Of a stretch of DNA of 64,000 bases, positions 13,821-42,200 are shown one piece after another (the first letter of the stretch is position 1; each line of letters starts with the position of its first letter). The stretch is from contig JAMKCF010000008.1 of the NCBI GenBank assembly GCA_023634235.1, positions 7,648,676 to 7,712,675 on the forward strand. Direction: 5' to 3'. Made by a program: the position numbers and the translations under genes. Below the pieces are notes generated by a model. The model saw only the letters and a program-made list of their open reading frames with translations. It searched no databases and was not told where the DNA came from. This DNA is from Pisaster brevispinus (Eukaryota; Echinodermata; Asteroidea; Forcipulatida; Asteriidae).

Positions 13821-15856
13821 TAATTTATTGTCAGAATATTGTACTTAACGTGTACTCACCGTTGAAATTGAGTTGTTGTTTTTTTTTTCCCCTCACCATT
13901 TTTGAGTTTGGGAGAGTTTTAAGTTAAAATAAATAAAGATCAAAGTGAAGTTGTTGTACAGGTGTGATTGTAAAGTCTCGTTTTTAAAATTTTAATTACT
14001 GGTACCGAGTTAAAAAACATTTCTGGTAGTGAGTCAGTGAGCACAAAACATCATCATCCTTCTCCGCAACGTATAAAGAATTTTCAGTATATCCTGTATT
14101 TGCGGAGTGCTGTGTTTAGGCGGCGTATACTCACAAAAGTGACGCATTTTAATCCCGACTACAAGCTCTGTAATGCATAAATGTTTAGTTCAGTACACCA
14201 GCTAATGTACGCTATAATTAGTTGGTAAAGTATAAAGTCCCTCAAAATGTTTTCATTAAAAGTTGAGATGGGTTCAGGGATGCTTATGGCCCAAGGGTGA
14301 AAGGTGCTTTGATACAATGTTTCCAATGTCATCATATGTCAGGTTGGTGTAGAGTTGGCATCTTTCCTCAGCTATACCTGTAGGACCCCGGTTCCAAACC
14401 TGCTGTGATGGGCACTGTGTGGATTGGGTTTTTCAGTCCCTGCCTGATTGCGTGGGTTGTCCCTGGAATAATTCTCTGGGGTTTTCCTCCCACATCTAAA
14501 ACTGAAACTTCCTTCCTTGTCTTCTCCCCATGGGGTTCTTGGCTAGTATGATGATTGAGTTCGCTTTTCTGAGAGTCCTTGGCTTCACAACCCAGAATTA
14601 ATCAATGAAATCAAACGGTATTCATTTAAATAAAATTGTTATGCTGATGAACACCTGGTTGTTCGTTTGTGTCAATCCTCGCCAACCTAGCGAGACTGAT
14701 TGAACTGTTTCCATCTGTTCTAATTGTATTTCTGTAATCAAGCACTCCAGATGTCCAATAGTATGTTGCTCCTCCATGTCAAAACATATTTTCATGTTGC
14801 TGCCAACTCGCAACCTCCAGCATCTCCATCATCAGGTAACATTGTAATTAGACCATCTTCTAGTGTAAGACGCCTTAAGCGTCATATTCCAAAGAAAGCA
14901 GCAAGAACAGGGCACACTATACCCATAACAACCAATGTACTATACCCATAGCAACCAATGTACTTTTATGTTTTAAAGGTATATATAGAGTCATAGATAG
15001 GTAAATACTGCCAAAATATTTATGATAATAAAAACTTACTTTGTGAGAAGCACTGCAGCTGTTGATAGTATAAACTATTTTTAAGAAAAGATTCCCTTCG
15101 AAGTCATATGGTTGGAATAGTTTTTCACTCCAAAACACTTTCAATTTGAGAAATGCATGTATCGTTCTCAGATTTCTGAGGGTCGGTGTCCATAACCGAA
15201 TGCTGCGGCAAGAGATGCGGTTGGTACCCGCTGTCACCTCGCTAATGGTGATGGATTTGACGTTCTTGTGAAAATACCATGATGACAGTTTTTTGCTGTT
15301 TTCTCATCAAGTTGACACTGTTTTCAGCTGAACCTTTCACATGTGACTTTTATTGGTTTTTCGTTATAATTTAGTCTTAAACCAGCATTATGTCGACTAA
15401 AGTCAATATATGAATCTGCAAGCGAGCATTTTAACATAGATCTTTGATACCTCTAAAAAACTAAGCAAAACAAAGTCAAACGGAGCAGAAAATAAGTTGT
15501 AAATATAATTGCACACATGCCTTTGAACAGTTTAGGACCAATAAGAAATATTCATTAACTGGGAGACAGAATCCCTTTACCTTCATTCATGTTTCAGGAC
15601 CTAAGAAACATTTGTTCATTGTTTTAAGTGAGTTTAATTGGGGGACAAAATTCCTTTACTTTCTTCATTTAGGTGCAGAATCCCTTTCGTTCATTTGACA
15701 TAATTTGTAATTTTTCAAAGGCAAGAAACTTTGGTTTAAAAACACCCTCAAAGTTTAAAAGAAAAAATACGTCAAAACTTGTCATTAAGTGGGAATATGT
15801 TCGGATTCCTGGTTGGAAGGTTCTGGGAATCTGGGCTTTGAAGAGAATATGACATA
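13821..15856. other. gene-free stretch before the foldback element
   Basis: No supported exon. The part from about 14360 to 14600 resembles a dispersed repeat: TGTGGATTGGGTTTTT, GGGTTTTCCTCCC and CATCTAAAACTGA recur near 24375-24430. The rest is AT-rich unique sequence. Confidence 0.5.
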
Positions 15857-15865
15857 AGGGGAACC

Positions 15866-16599
15866 TACTCCTAGAACTATTCGGTTCGTTCCGCTATCGT
15901 CTCCCCGACCCTCATAGGTCATCATGTACAAAATCCTATTCGAAACTTTTTCCCCTTCACGTTTATGCACCTGGACTTCTCTTTTGAAAACGGAGCTCGC
16001 CAAAATTAGGCTCTATCTATTCATTGTTTTCAAAGTGAGCTCGGGGTGGGTCCAGAAAATCCACTCCGCAAAAAAAAGGTGCAAAAAATGATAAATTCCC
16101 ATCGTTTATTCAGAATCGTCGCCTTCCGATAACAAAAATGGCCGCCGTCGCTTGTATCAATGGTATGCTGCGCGCAACGCTGGTTCACAATAACCAACGG
16201 TTTACGTATAAAAGATAAGCCATTGATTATTGTGGACAAGTGTTGCACACAGAATACTATGCGAAGGCATGTCGTGGACCAGCGTTGCACGCAGCATACC
16301 AGTGATACAAGCGACGGCGGCCATTTTGTTATCGGAAGGCGACGATTCTGAATAAACGATGGGAATTTATCATTTTTTGCACCTTTTTTTTGCGGAGTGG
16401 ATTTTCTGGACCCACCCCGAGCTCACTTTGAAAACAATGAATAGATAGAGCCTAATTTTGGCGAGCTCCGTTTTCAAAAGAGAAGTCCAGGTGCATAAAC
16501 GTGAAGGGGAAAAAGTTTCGAATAGGATTTTGTACATGATGACCTATACATGAGGGTCGGGGAGACGATAGCGGAACGAACCGAATAGTTCTAGGAGTA
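15866..16599. mobile_element. 734-base foldback transposon, Mutator-like by target duplication, copy 1
   Basis: Starts TACTCCTAGAACTATTCGG and ends CCGAATAGTTCTAGGAGTA. The two arms, about 15866-16183 and 16280-16599, are inverted copies over roughly 300 bases, with a spacer of about 100 bases. Perfect 9-base direct repeats AGGGGAACC flank it at 15857-15865 and 16600-16608. Long terminal inverted repeats with a 9-base target duplication are the hallmark of Mutator-like elements. It has no transposase frame, so it is non-autonomous. A near-identical copy lies at 57328-58060. Confidence 0.9.
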
Positions 16600-16608
16600 A
16601 GGGGAACC

Positions 16609-17084
16609 CAGGATGAAACCAGTTTAAGAATTGCATTTTAATCCCAACCCCTGTAAAATCACCTCCTGGTCCAATAGAAGACCAAATTAACAGGTCCAAT
16701 AGAAGACCGAACCTGGCACAAGGATGGAGGATCCCCTAAATAATCATGAACGACATTAACAATATATTAAACACAGAAGAATGGTTGTGAGTGCAGGAAA
16801 AAAACAAACCGATTTTCCTAAGCTTGCAGTGCACTAGAGTAGATCGATGCCCCCCCCCCTCACTTTTCAGAAGCAATTGGACGCCCCCTGCACAATCATC
16901 AATATCACAATCAAGTTAGGAACTCACCATCATGTTTTGGGGGGTAATTTGTGTCCTTGGAACTTGAATTTGTTAAAGAATAAGGCACAGTGACGTTTTG
17001 ATACCAACCATTTTGTCTCAACCGAGCTGTGCACAACCAGCCAGCTGTTCGTGATATGTACACAGTCTACGGAACAGGTTGAAC
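16609..17084. other. non-coding stretch
   Basis: No exon or clear repeat beyond short C and A runs near 16852 and 16798. It leads into the 60-base minisatellite. Confidence 0.5.
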
Positions 17085-17600
17085 CTTGTATATGGCGATA
17101 TTCCTATGCCCGTCACTTGTGCACAGTGTATGGGGCCGTGTGGACCCCGTATATGGCAGTATTCCTGTGCCCGTTGCTTGTGCACAGTGTACGGGGACGC
17201 AGACCGCTACTTTGCGGTGCTGTGGACCCCGTATATGGCAATATTCCTGTGCTCATTGGTTGTGCACAGTGTATGGGGCCGTGTGGACCCTGTATATGGC
17301 GATATTCCTGTGCCCATTGGTTGTGCACAGTGTATGGGCCGTGTGGACCCCGTATATGGCGATATTCCTGTGCTCATTGGTTGTGCACAGTGTATGGGCC
17401 GTGTGGACCCCGTATATGGCAATATTCCTGTGCCCATCGGTTGTGCACAGTGTATGGGCCGTGTGGACACCGTATATGGCAATATTCCTGTGCCCTTTGG
17501 TTGTGCACGGTGTACGGAGATGCAGACCGCTACAGCGCGGTGCTGTGGATCCGGGATATGGCAAAATTCCTGTGCCCATTGCTTTGTGCACAGTATGAGT
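17085..17600. repeat. 60-base minisatellite, about eight units
   Basis: Units of exactly 60 bases (GTGTGGACCCCGTATATGGC ... GTGCACAGTGTATGGGCC) run in register from 17281 to 17520. More diverged units lie on both sides, two of them carrying an insertion with CGCAGACCGCTAC. Because 60 is a multiple of three and the unit lacks stops in most frames, long frames appear on both strands. I treat these as artefacts, not genes. Confidence 0.9.
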
Positions 17601-20230
17601 GCAACAAACATATTTTTCAGAAAGTGGAGCTGGAAAATTTTGAGGGTTATTATCAAAGTTAAATTTCAGTTATCCTATTATTATTTTAAGTGAGTTTGAT
17701 CATGGGTTCCGGGCCTGTTTTAGGGCCCCATGAAAATTTGTAAACAGAAGATGGTCTCTCAGAAGCATTTTTATTTACTCATTTTTAATATTGGGGATTT
17801 AATTCTTTTGCTGTTCATTTAATTGGACTTTCAAAGAAGGGGGTGTGTGTACGCCAACTGCGGCTACCCCTAAATCCACCACTGTCTTTCTTTCAAAATG
17901 TTTTATTATTGGAAGTAAGAAGCAATATGATTAAAGGCACAACTTCCCCAAATATTTCCCCTGTGACGTAACTAAGTGGGGCATTGGAGGAACATCCCCT
18001 CCACTTATTGATGTCTGCACCACCACCCCCTCCCCTCCTCGGTGCCTACCAGCGTCTAACTGGGTTAAAACTTTTGGGGCGCACAAAGGAGTGCAGCATT
18101 TTTTTCTGGGGGGGGGGGGTCACTTCTGGCCAAATTACCATTTGCTTTTTTATGAAATTTCCAATTTTTTTATAAGATGATCTGGCATCAGTGTAAAAAC
18201 AAATACATTGTCAGCATGTAAAGGGAAAATTAGTTTTTAAAACATCCAAATTTTCACATTAAAACTCTGGAAATTTCCAATCTCAAAAGTCCAGAACTCA
18301 AATGGGGGGGGGCACCCGGGGGGGGGGGGGGCACCCAGAGGAGGGGGGTGCATTGGTTGGTGCGTTGGCCGCATTGATTGCCTTCGGGAAACACTCTGCA
18401 AGGATGGCGAAACGTCAGGCCTTAAAATATATATATATATAATTGTCAAGAATAACTTTTTTTGGGGGGGGGGTGGTGACCAGAGAGATACTCCACCACT
18501 CGAAGCAGTCTATATTTGAATGCTTATGCCACAGCACCGCCTTTGGAATTGTTTATTATACATAATTCCCCATGCTGTATCGCTTAACCAATTCAAATTA
18601 CTGCTCTTAATCTACACTTAATATTTGTTTTGCTTTTTCTGTTTTCGTTTCGGTTTTAGTGAGTAAGTTTGCTGTACTGCTCCTGTGATGCCTTTTGCAA
18701 GAGCAATACATAAACGCCTTCACTACTATTATTAATATTATTTGGGAGAAGAGATAGAACACAAAAATGAAACAATGAGACAGAGTTATAGAAATCATCG
18801 GCACTCTTATTGTTTTACAATCGGCAGACAATTAAAACCGCATCAAAATGTAAATTATCACAATAACCTGTCCTTAATTACACTATGAAGTTAGGAACTC
18901 AATAACTTACCCACCAAATGAGATGTTAAAGCATTGACAATATTCTGAGAACAATTTAAATACGACTTTGTAAAGGAGTATACAAAAAATTATATTTTTA
19001 ATTGACACGAATGATACAAACATTGTTTTAGAAACTATAAAAAAAAACTTGACCGTCTCACATGTTAGCTTTTGAAAAAAGAAAAAAAAATACAAATTCT
19101 TTTTTAATTTTAGAAACAAAGTGTGGGTGACAAGGACTAGACTTTACAAAAAATCTTTTGTAAGATGTGTTTAAACAGGCATGATAGCCCTTGGAAAAAA
19201 AGTAGGAAAATTCTGTTGAGTGCAAGGGCTGACCAACATATTCCTATATAATACATGTAAAGGCTTTTTCTCTACCTTTTTTCAGGCTAATTAGTAAGTT
19301 TTGCTGATTTTTCTGAGGGGGGGATATTTTTTAAGTAGGATGAATATCACACTTGTTAAAAGATGGCAAGTTGTTTCTGAAAGTAGCCACCATCAGTTGT
19401 TAAGAACCAAAAGGTTGAATGTTTTGTAAGACTAACTACAGGACAATTGAACCGACTTATTTAAAATAAAAATGCCGTACCATCCCAGAGAACTTCGCTT
19501 CTCACGAACTCTTTACACTATTTAAATCACGAACAAGAGCAAACAATTCAATCGTAGGTGACCCTACGAGAAAAAGTAACCAAAAGACAAGACCACGCAT
19601 ACACTACTGACTTTAACATTTTAAATTCTACTGTATTACTGTATATATACACAATGACACGCTCTCTTGTCCACCTCTGGGGGGGGGGGGTGGGTAAAAC
19701 TTTATTGGGTTGTTGCTGAGCACAAACGTAGCAAGCAACAACAGACCCGTGCACAGACTAAAAACAAATACCCACGTCCGCTGTTGTTGTTGAACACTTT
19801 TTTGTGCAATGGAATTCTGAAATGGCAGGCAAGGCAGCTGGAAAAAATTTGACTAAATTCACCCAACGAAATCATCACAATAGTCATGGTTGCACCATTT
19901 TGGGAGTCCATGTCCCTATGTGTTATTTGATGTTAAACACATCTAAATTCTGCCTCGCCTAAAATGCACACTAATTTTAGGCGGTGCGGTATTTACAAGT
20001 TGACTCCCACAGAGGAGATGGAGCAAGGCAGCAGTGGCCGCATGTGGCGTTGGCGCAAGGGGGGTCAACATTTACACAAATGTTGTAATGAAACCCAGAT
20101 GCCATTTACTAGAACAAAACACTTAACAATCGTCACAGAAAACTAAGAATGCCCAGTAAAACGCACTCCAGCTTGTGAGATTTTATGCTTTGCGTGGGAA
20201 GCAAGAACCGAGTTAGGTTTATGTATAACA
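17601..20230. other. gene-free stretch with G-runs and AT-rich sequence
   Basis: No supported exon on either strand. Short frames are scattered and lack recognisable motifs. It contains the G-run cluster and a sequence near 18390-18420 (GGATGGCGAAACGTCAGG) that resembles ends of Penelope-like or hammerhead-bearing repeats. Confidence 0.45.
18303..18350. repeat. G-run cluster (possible G-quadruplex)
   Basis: Several runs of 5 to 14 guanines on the + strand within about 45 bases, separated by CACCC and CACCCAGAGGA. Further G runs occur near 18110 and 18463, followed by an AT dinucleotide run at 18427-18442. Confidence 0.6.
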
Positions 20231-22283
20231 GCCATGTAAATAGATTTTTATTCATTTCGATCTTCTAAACATGGCGTCATCAGCTGGGCCATTTTCAGAA
20301 TTGAATTACTGTGCTTAGATGCGACTGTGACGGAATCACTTAAGCAAATTCTTCCCTTTCGTGTAATATAAACCCTGAAATGGCCGGCGCCCGTAGCAGC
20401 GCGAGGCGTCCTGCCGGGTGTCTTAAGTCCTGAAGTACATTTTAGACCCACACTTTGCCTTCGTTGCATTTTTGATAGTCAATTTAATACAGATGTGAGG
20501 ATGCACTTCACACTTTTCCACACCGTCAAGCATAACCCCTTTTGGCCACAACAGCGAACAGCAACAAATCAAATCAACTGTCATACATTCACGACACAAG
20601 TAAATGGGTCAAAAAATCACTCCATCACGTGGAGTTGGACTATTTGAAATTCATTAAATGTAAGGGTAACTGAATTGAAGATTTTTAACAACTGTATAAA
20701 AATCTGTACACAGTATTTTTAATTTTTTTTTGTAATTTTTACAAAAATTTACAAATGCACCAATAACCCTCCCTCAGCACAACATGCTGTAAAATACAAT
20801 AATGCAGCCATGATGTTTTGCTCTTCACATATCCCTCCCCAAAACCCCCCAACAAATATGCAGGGTCCGAGTTAAGACACGGAATAAAGACTGGACCCAA
20901 ATATGTACACACTTAACAGTGCTACGATTGTAACTTAGGGTACAGGGTATCAGACCAAGATGGTTTTGATGTACCATGGCTACAGAAATAGAACACAGAG
21001 AATGCAGAGCTCAAGTGTTGACCGTGTCTGCTGTGCTTTTTTTTTCGTTGTCTTAGATTAGGAATTTTTGTTAACGACACATACCCCATGGTTGAGCAAC
21101 AAACAGTTGTATTCAAGTGTTCGTAAAATCTCTCGAGTACAAGCACATTTGGTGCAAACCCGACAACAAAACTCTGAAAATGAAACACATGGCTACAGCT
21201 TTAAAAAATTAGTTTATAGATTCTTCTTCCATGTTCAAAAGAAATAACCGCATTAGTGCAACAAGGTCGTATCTTGCACAATTGTAAAAAAAAACACAAT
21301 TTGCACCACGCAACATCCAGGAGCTTTTGACAAAGACACGACCTTGTTGCACTAAGACAAAATTTGCATATGCAAAAAGGTCATAACTCATACAGCCTTG
21401 TTGCACCGACTTACAAAATGTGTAATTGTTAACATGTTTACTGGTTCTAGGTATAAAATACTGTCATGTCTGTTAAGGTAAAAATCAAAGTGTCTGGTAT
21501 AATAAGTATGAAGATCTGACCCACTGAGTGGGAACCTTATGACTTTCTCTGAAGAGAAGTTTTCAGTTGATGTAACCGTCTTGTTATTCCGATGTTTGAT
21601 CAAAATAAACCACCCTTTGTTGATTTCACTCTTTGAGTTCGGCATACCACACTGCCAAAAATGATTTTCTCGAAAGTTGTTCGAGTAAAGACCATGCGCT
21701 CTTCGTTTACATCTCAACTGCCCTCTATTGGAATCTGCCTGCCAGTGTAGGCAAGAATCATGTTTTCCGTAAATTCGGTTGAGAAATGACGTCAAAGACT
21801 GCATAGCTCAAAGGCGACCTGACCTGTGATGGCAGAAACTGATAGTTCTGAGAGAACCAAAAGTTATTGTTTTTATACAGAAGCCCTCATTGAAAAACTA
21901 CCCCCCAACGGGCTTCAGGTAAAACGTCAGAGCAAGTTTGTGTGAAGTGAGCATTGTTTACAGTGGAATGACGTCACACTACAAACAGGACATAAATGGG
22001 TCACATTCAAACGGCTCTGACATGTTGACAAATAACACGAGTGCCTTGAAATGGTCATAGAATGTCCTCTATAAATGCTATGTAATATTAATAATTATTA
22101 CATTTGATCTCTTCATAACAGCATTTTAAACTATTCAATGACGCTAGCTTTATGTCCGATAAATTCCCAATCGTTCAAAACTCTACCACGTCTTTTTATA
22201 TAATTCCTTTCTCCCATGTGAAAACCATTTTCGGCAGTGTCCGTTTTTGAAATGAAACTGTTTTATCTGTGGTCTCTTTTGTC
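20231..22283 (-). other. possible SPT16 3' UTR
   Basis: Lies directly downstream of the SPT16 stop on the - strand. The minus-strand AATAAA at 20247-20252 (TTTATT on +) is a plausible polyadenylation signal. A nearer weaker signal could be used instead. An inverted repeat (TAGTGCAACAAGGTCGT / ACGACCTTGTTGCACTA) spans about 21254-21356. Confidence 0.35.
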
Positions 22284-38851
<16,568 letters not shown>

Positions 38852-39230
38852 TCTTCGATTGCCTAAATTAATTACCAATTAGGTATGAAGATAATATTCT
38901 CAGCCAGAAAAACACACTATTTTGAGCCGTGTCGTCGCGGTCACCTGTCGTCACGACCAATTTATGAAGTGCGCAAAATGGCGGGAGATAAAATTTTGTG
39001 GGAGACATTAAGAGCGCCCTCCAGCGTTGATAGAATAAAAAAACAAAGTCTGGTTCCCCCTGTTCGAATTAGATCTCATTAGCGAATTTTTGACTCATAT
39101 CGGTATCAGACTAATGTTGACAAAAACTTTTTTAAAAACCCATGCTGCATGGAGACTCGCTGCATGCTTGGGTAGGATCAAAAGTTTACTTTGAGTCTGA
39201 GCAGAAACCCCCCTTTTCTGCACCAAGGAA
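38852..39230. promoter_or_regulatory. bidirectional promoter between SPT16 and PDRG1
   Basis: Only 379 bases separate the two start codons, which point away from each other, so both 5' UTRs and promoters must overlap here. GCAAAATGGCGGGAGA (within 38971-38987) joins a YY1-type AAAATGGCGG to an E2F-type GGCGGGA. GCGCCCTCC lies at 39014-39022. No TATA box is placed clearly for either gene. The sites are pattern matches only. Confidence 0.7.
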
Positions 39231-42200
39231 ATGGAAAAGGACACAGAACTTGTCGTTAGGCACTTAGGAGAGCTGGAAGCGCTTGCTGAAGAAGTTTTGT
39301 CTGATAAGCAGCAGGTATGTTACTTAAGTATAAAACAAGTGTTAAAACTGATTAGAAAATGGGCAACGCGACGGGCGACGAAACGGGCAATGCCACGAGC
39401 GATGAAACAGGCAACGCCACGAGCGATGAAACGGGCAACGCCACGAGCGACGGCATGACGCACGACAAGTTTTGTCTGATAAGCAGCAGGTATGTTACTT
39501 AAGTATAAAACAAGTGTTAAAACTGATTAGAAAATGGGCAACGCGACGGGCGACGAAACGGGCAATGCCACGAGCGATGAAACAGGCAACGCCACGAGCG
39601 ATGAAACGGGCAACGCCACGAGCGACGGCATGACGCACGACAAGTTTTGTCTGATAAGCAGCAGGTATGTTACTTAATAAATATAAAACAAGTGTTAAAA
39701 CTGATTAGAAAATGGGCAACGCGACGGGCGACGAAACGGGCAATGCCACGAACGATGAAACCGGCAACGCCACGAGCGATGAAACGGGCAACGCCACGAG
39801 CGACGGCATGACGCACGACAAGTTTTGTCTGATAAGCAGCAGGTATGTTACTTAAGTATAAAACAAGTTTTAAAACTGATTAGAAAATGGGCAACGCGAC
39901 GGGCGACGAAACGGGCAATGCCACGAGCGATGAAACGGGCAATGCCACGAGCGATGAAACGGGCAACAACACGAGCGATGAAACGGGCAACACCACGAGC
40001 GATGAAACGGGCAACGCCACGAGCGACGGCACGACGCACGACAGACATCAGCGACAGACGAGGGACGATGCGACGGATGACGCAGAGAATGATGCAACGG
40101 ATGACACCAAGACTGACGCAACAGGCGACGCGACAGGTGAGGCGATGGACGCCACGACGACATGACGCGACTGACAATGGTAAGACGCGATGGACGACGG
40201 AGCCCAAATCAGTCTATGATAATTAATTAACGGCACGATGCGACATGCGCCGCAACGGGGGGCGGCAGGTTGCACGACACGAGGCACATTTGTCATATTT
40301 AGAACACCATAATTGAGTGAAAAATGTTGGCATTTTATTGACTGGCTTTTTGCCCCCTCTATTTCTACCTCCATGGTTATTGCGACAATCGTAACGGATG
40401 TCCCTGTCAGTGTCAGACAACTTGTCCATCTGACAACTCGACAGTCAGACAACTCGACGGGCAAGACAACTCAACGGCTCTTACATTCAACCGTAAGACA
40501 AGTTGACTTTTGATCAGACAACTTGACAGATGGAGTTCAAATCCTCATAATCATATGGCAACAGATTTGTGTGACACCGTCGTGTAGCTGACTGCACACT
40601 GGGCTGTTCGGCACAGGGGACAAGTGTACTGTGACTGGGCACGGGCATCCCCCAGGGCTGGGAGACAAACACAAAGATAGCGGCATGCATACAAATTCGC
40701 GTGCCGGGGGGCTGGGGCGGGGACACGCAAAAATGGCCAGAGGCACGGAGATTAGTATGGTTAAGAACTATTGCAAACCGTTGCCAGCTGATCGCTACTC
40801 AGCTAATCACCAGTATGCCACGGACACCATGGTCTCAGTTGCCCCCGGTCTTGGCCCTCGGTGACCCTTCAAAAGTTCCCCATAGACTTTCAGGTTGTCC
40901 AATGGAAGTGCTCTTTGCAAAATGAAAAATGCCCTTGCCCTGTCAAAGATGAAATTCCAGGCCTGATTGTCTGACACACAGTGTAGTTTTAATGCTACTT
41001 TTATCTTTCACTACTGCTAAAAATTAAATAACAGTCGGACACAAGGTCACACTTGCTTTCTTTGTCTTGGAAGAATTTTTTTTTTTTCAGGAAGTAAGAA
41101 TTAAAAACAAGATAAGATGTTTGGTTGGTTATAGGCCTTAAGAGTTAAAAATTGGCAGTCGGATTTGTTGGACCAAGTCCTAAACAAACAGAAGGTTATG
41201 AATTGACATTTGAATTACGACCGAAGGTTATGATTATTGCAACAACGGTCGGACTTTGCATCTTTCCCCCCCCCCCTTATTTTTTTTTTTAAGCTGTAAG
41301 TAAATTTATTTTGCAGGATAAGTGTTTTTCATAGTCATTATCTGTTTTGAGCCACTGAGAAACACTTTTCAATTATTTAAAACAATTAAGAATCATCATT
41401 TTCGGGGCTTGGCTTCTGAGCGTTCTCAATACAAAATTTATTTGATGACAATTTAAAACTTTGAACTTGTAGACTAATCCTAGGTGACAAAGACCCAAGG
41501 CTAGGTTGACTCTCAGTTCTTTCTGAAATCCGAGTCCCAAGTCGTTCCAGTTCACCAAATTGTAAACTTTTGCCTTGCTTTACATTTAGATTGTTGACTT
41601 AGACCGGACACGAAATGGGAACCGTGAAGCCATCAGATCGCTTCTGAACAAAGAACAACAAAAGGGAACCAGTCAAAGTAAGTTCCTAATTTGCACTCAC
41701 AGATTTTTATTTTTAATTGGGGTTGAAATAATTTAAATATTCTGCGGGTTGGCGCCAAAACTATGGAACAGACTTCCTGCAGACTTAAGAAATTTGAAGT
41801 CCCTAGCTGTTATTTAATTATGTCATAATACATCTCTTTTTAATGCAGACTGTCTAGATTTTGTGAATGTTTTTAAACATTTATCCATGCATTTCTGTCA
41901 TGCATTGAGCCCACTTTTGTAGCTTTTGTACGTTTTAAAAAGTTTGGCTTGTTTCGTTTTTGTAAAATTTCGTAACTTGTTAACGCTTGTTTTGCTTATA
42001 TAAATGTTTGGTGTTTAACTGAGCAATTTCTAGGATATAATATGGTGCTTTATAAATGCAGTTATTACTATTATTATTATTAATTTTGTTGTTTGATTCA
42101 AACTTTGTCAAGACACGGTAAAAGTATGGTATAATTTATCATTTATTTAAAATAGGACTGCTTTGTTAGGTAACAAAGAAGCAAAACACAAAATAAAACA

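Noticed and set aside
16030..16351. Frames inside the foldback element as a transposase
   Set aside because: They mirror each other across the two inverted arms, are under 90 codons and have no catalytic motif.
17051..17693. Long overlapping frames on both strands, rich in CTVYG and MAIFLCP or similar
   Set aside because: They are produced by a 60-base tandem repeat. All frames look alike, with no conserved domain, start context or splice support.
21388..21804. 138-codon minus-strand frame downstream of SPT16
   Set aside because: Lies in the likely SPT16 3' UTR. No family resemblance, and the codon pattern is not convincing.
39825..40226. Repeat frames reading MKRATPRA or GNATSDETG
   Set aside because: Generated by 21-base subrepeats in the PDRG1 intron-1 minisatellite; open in several frames and on both strands at once.
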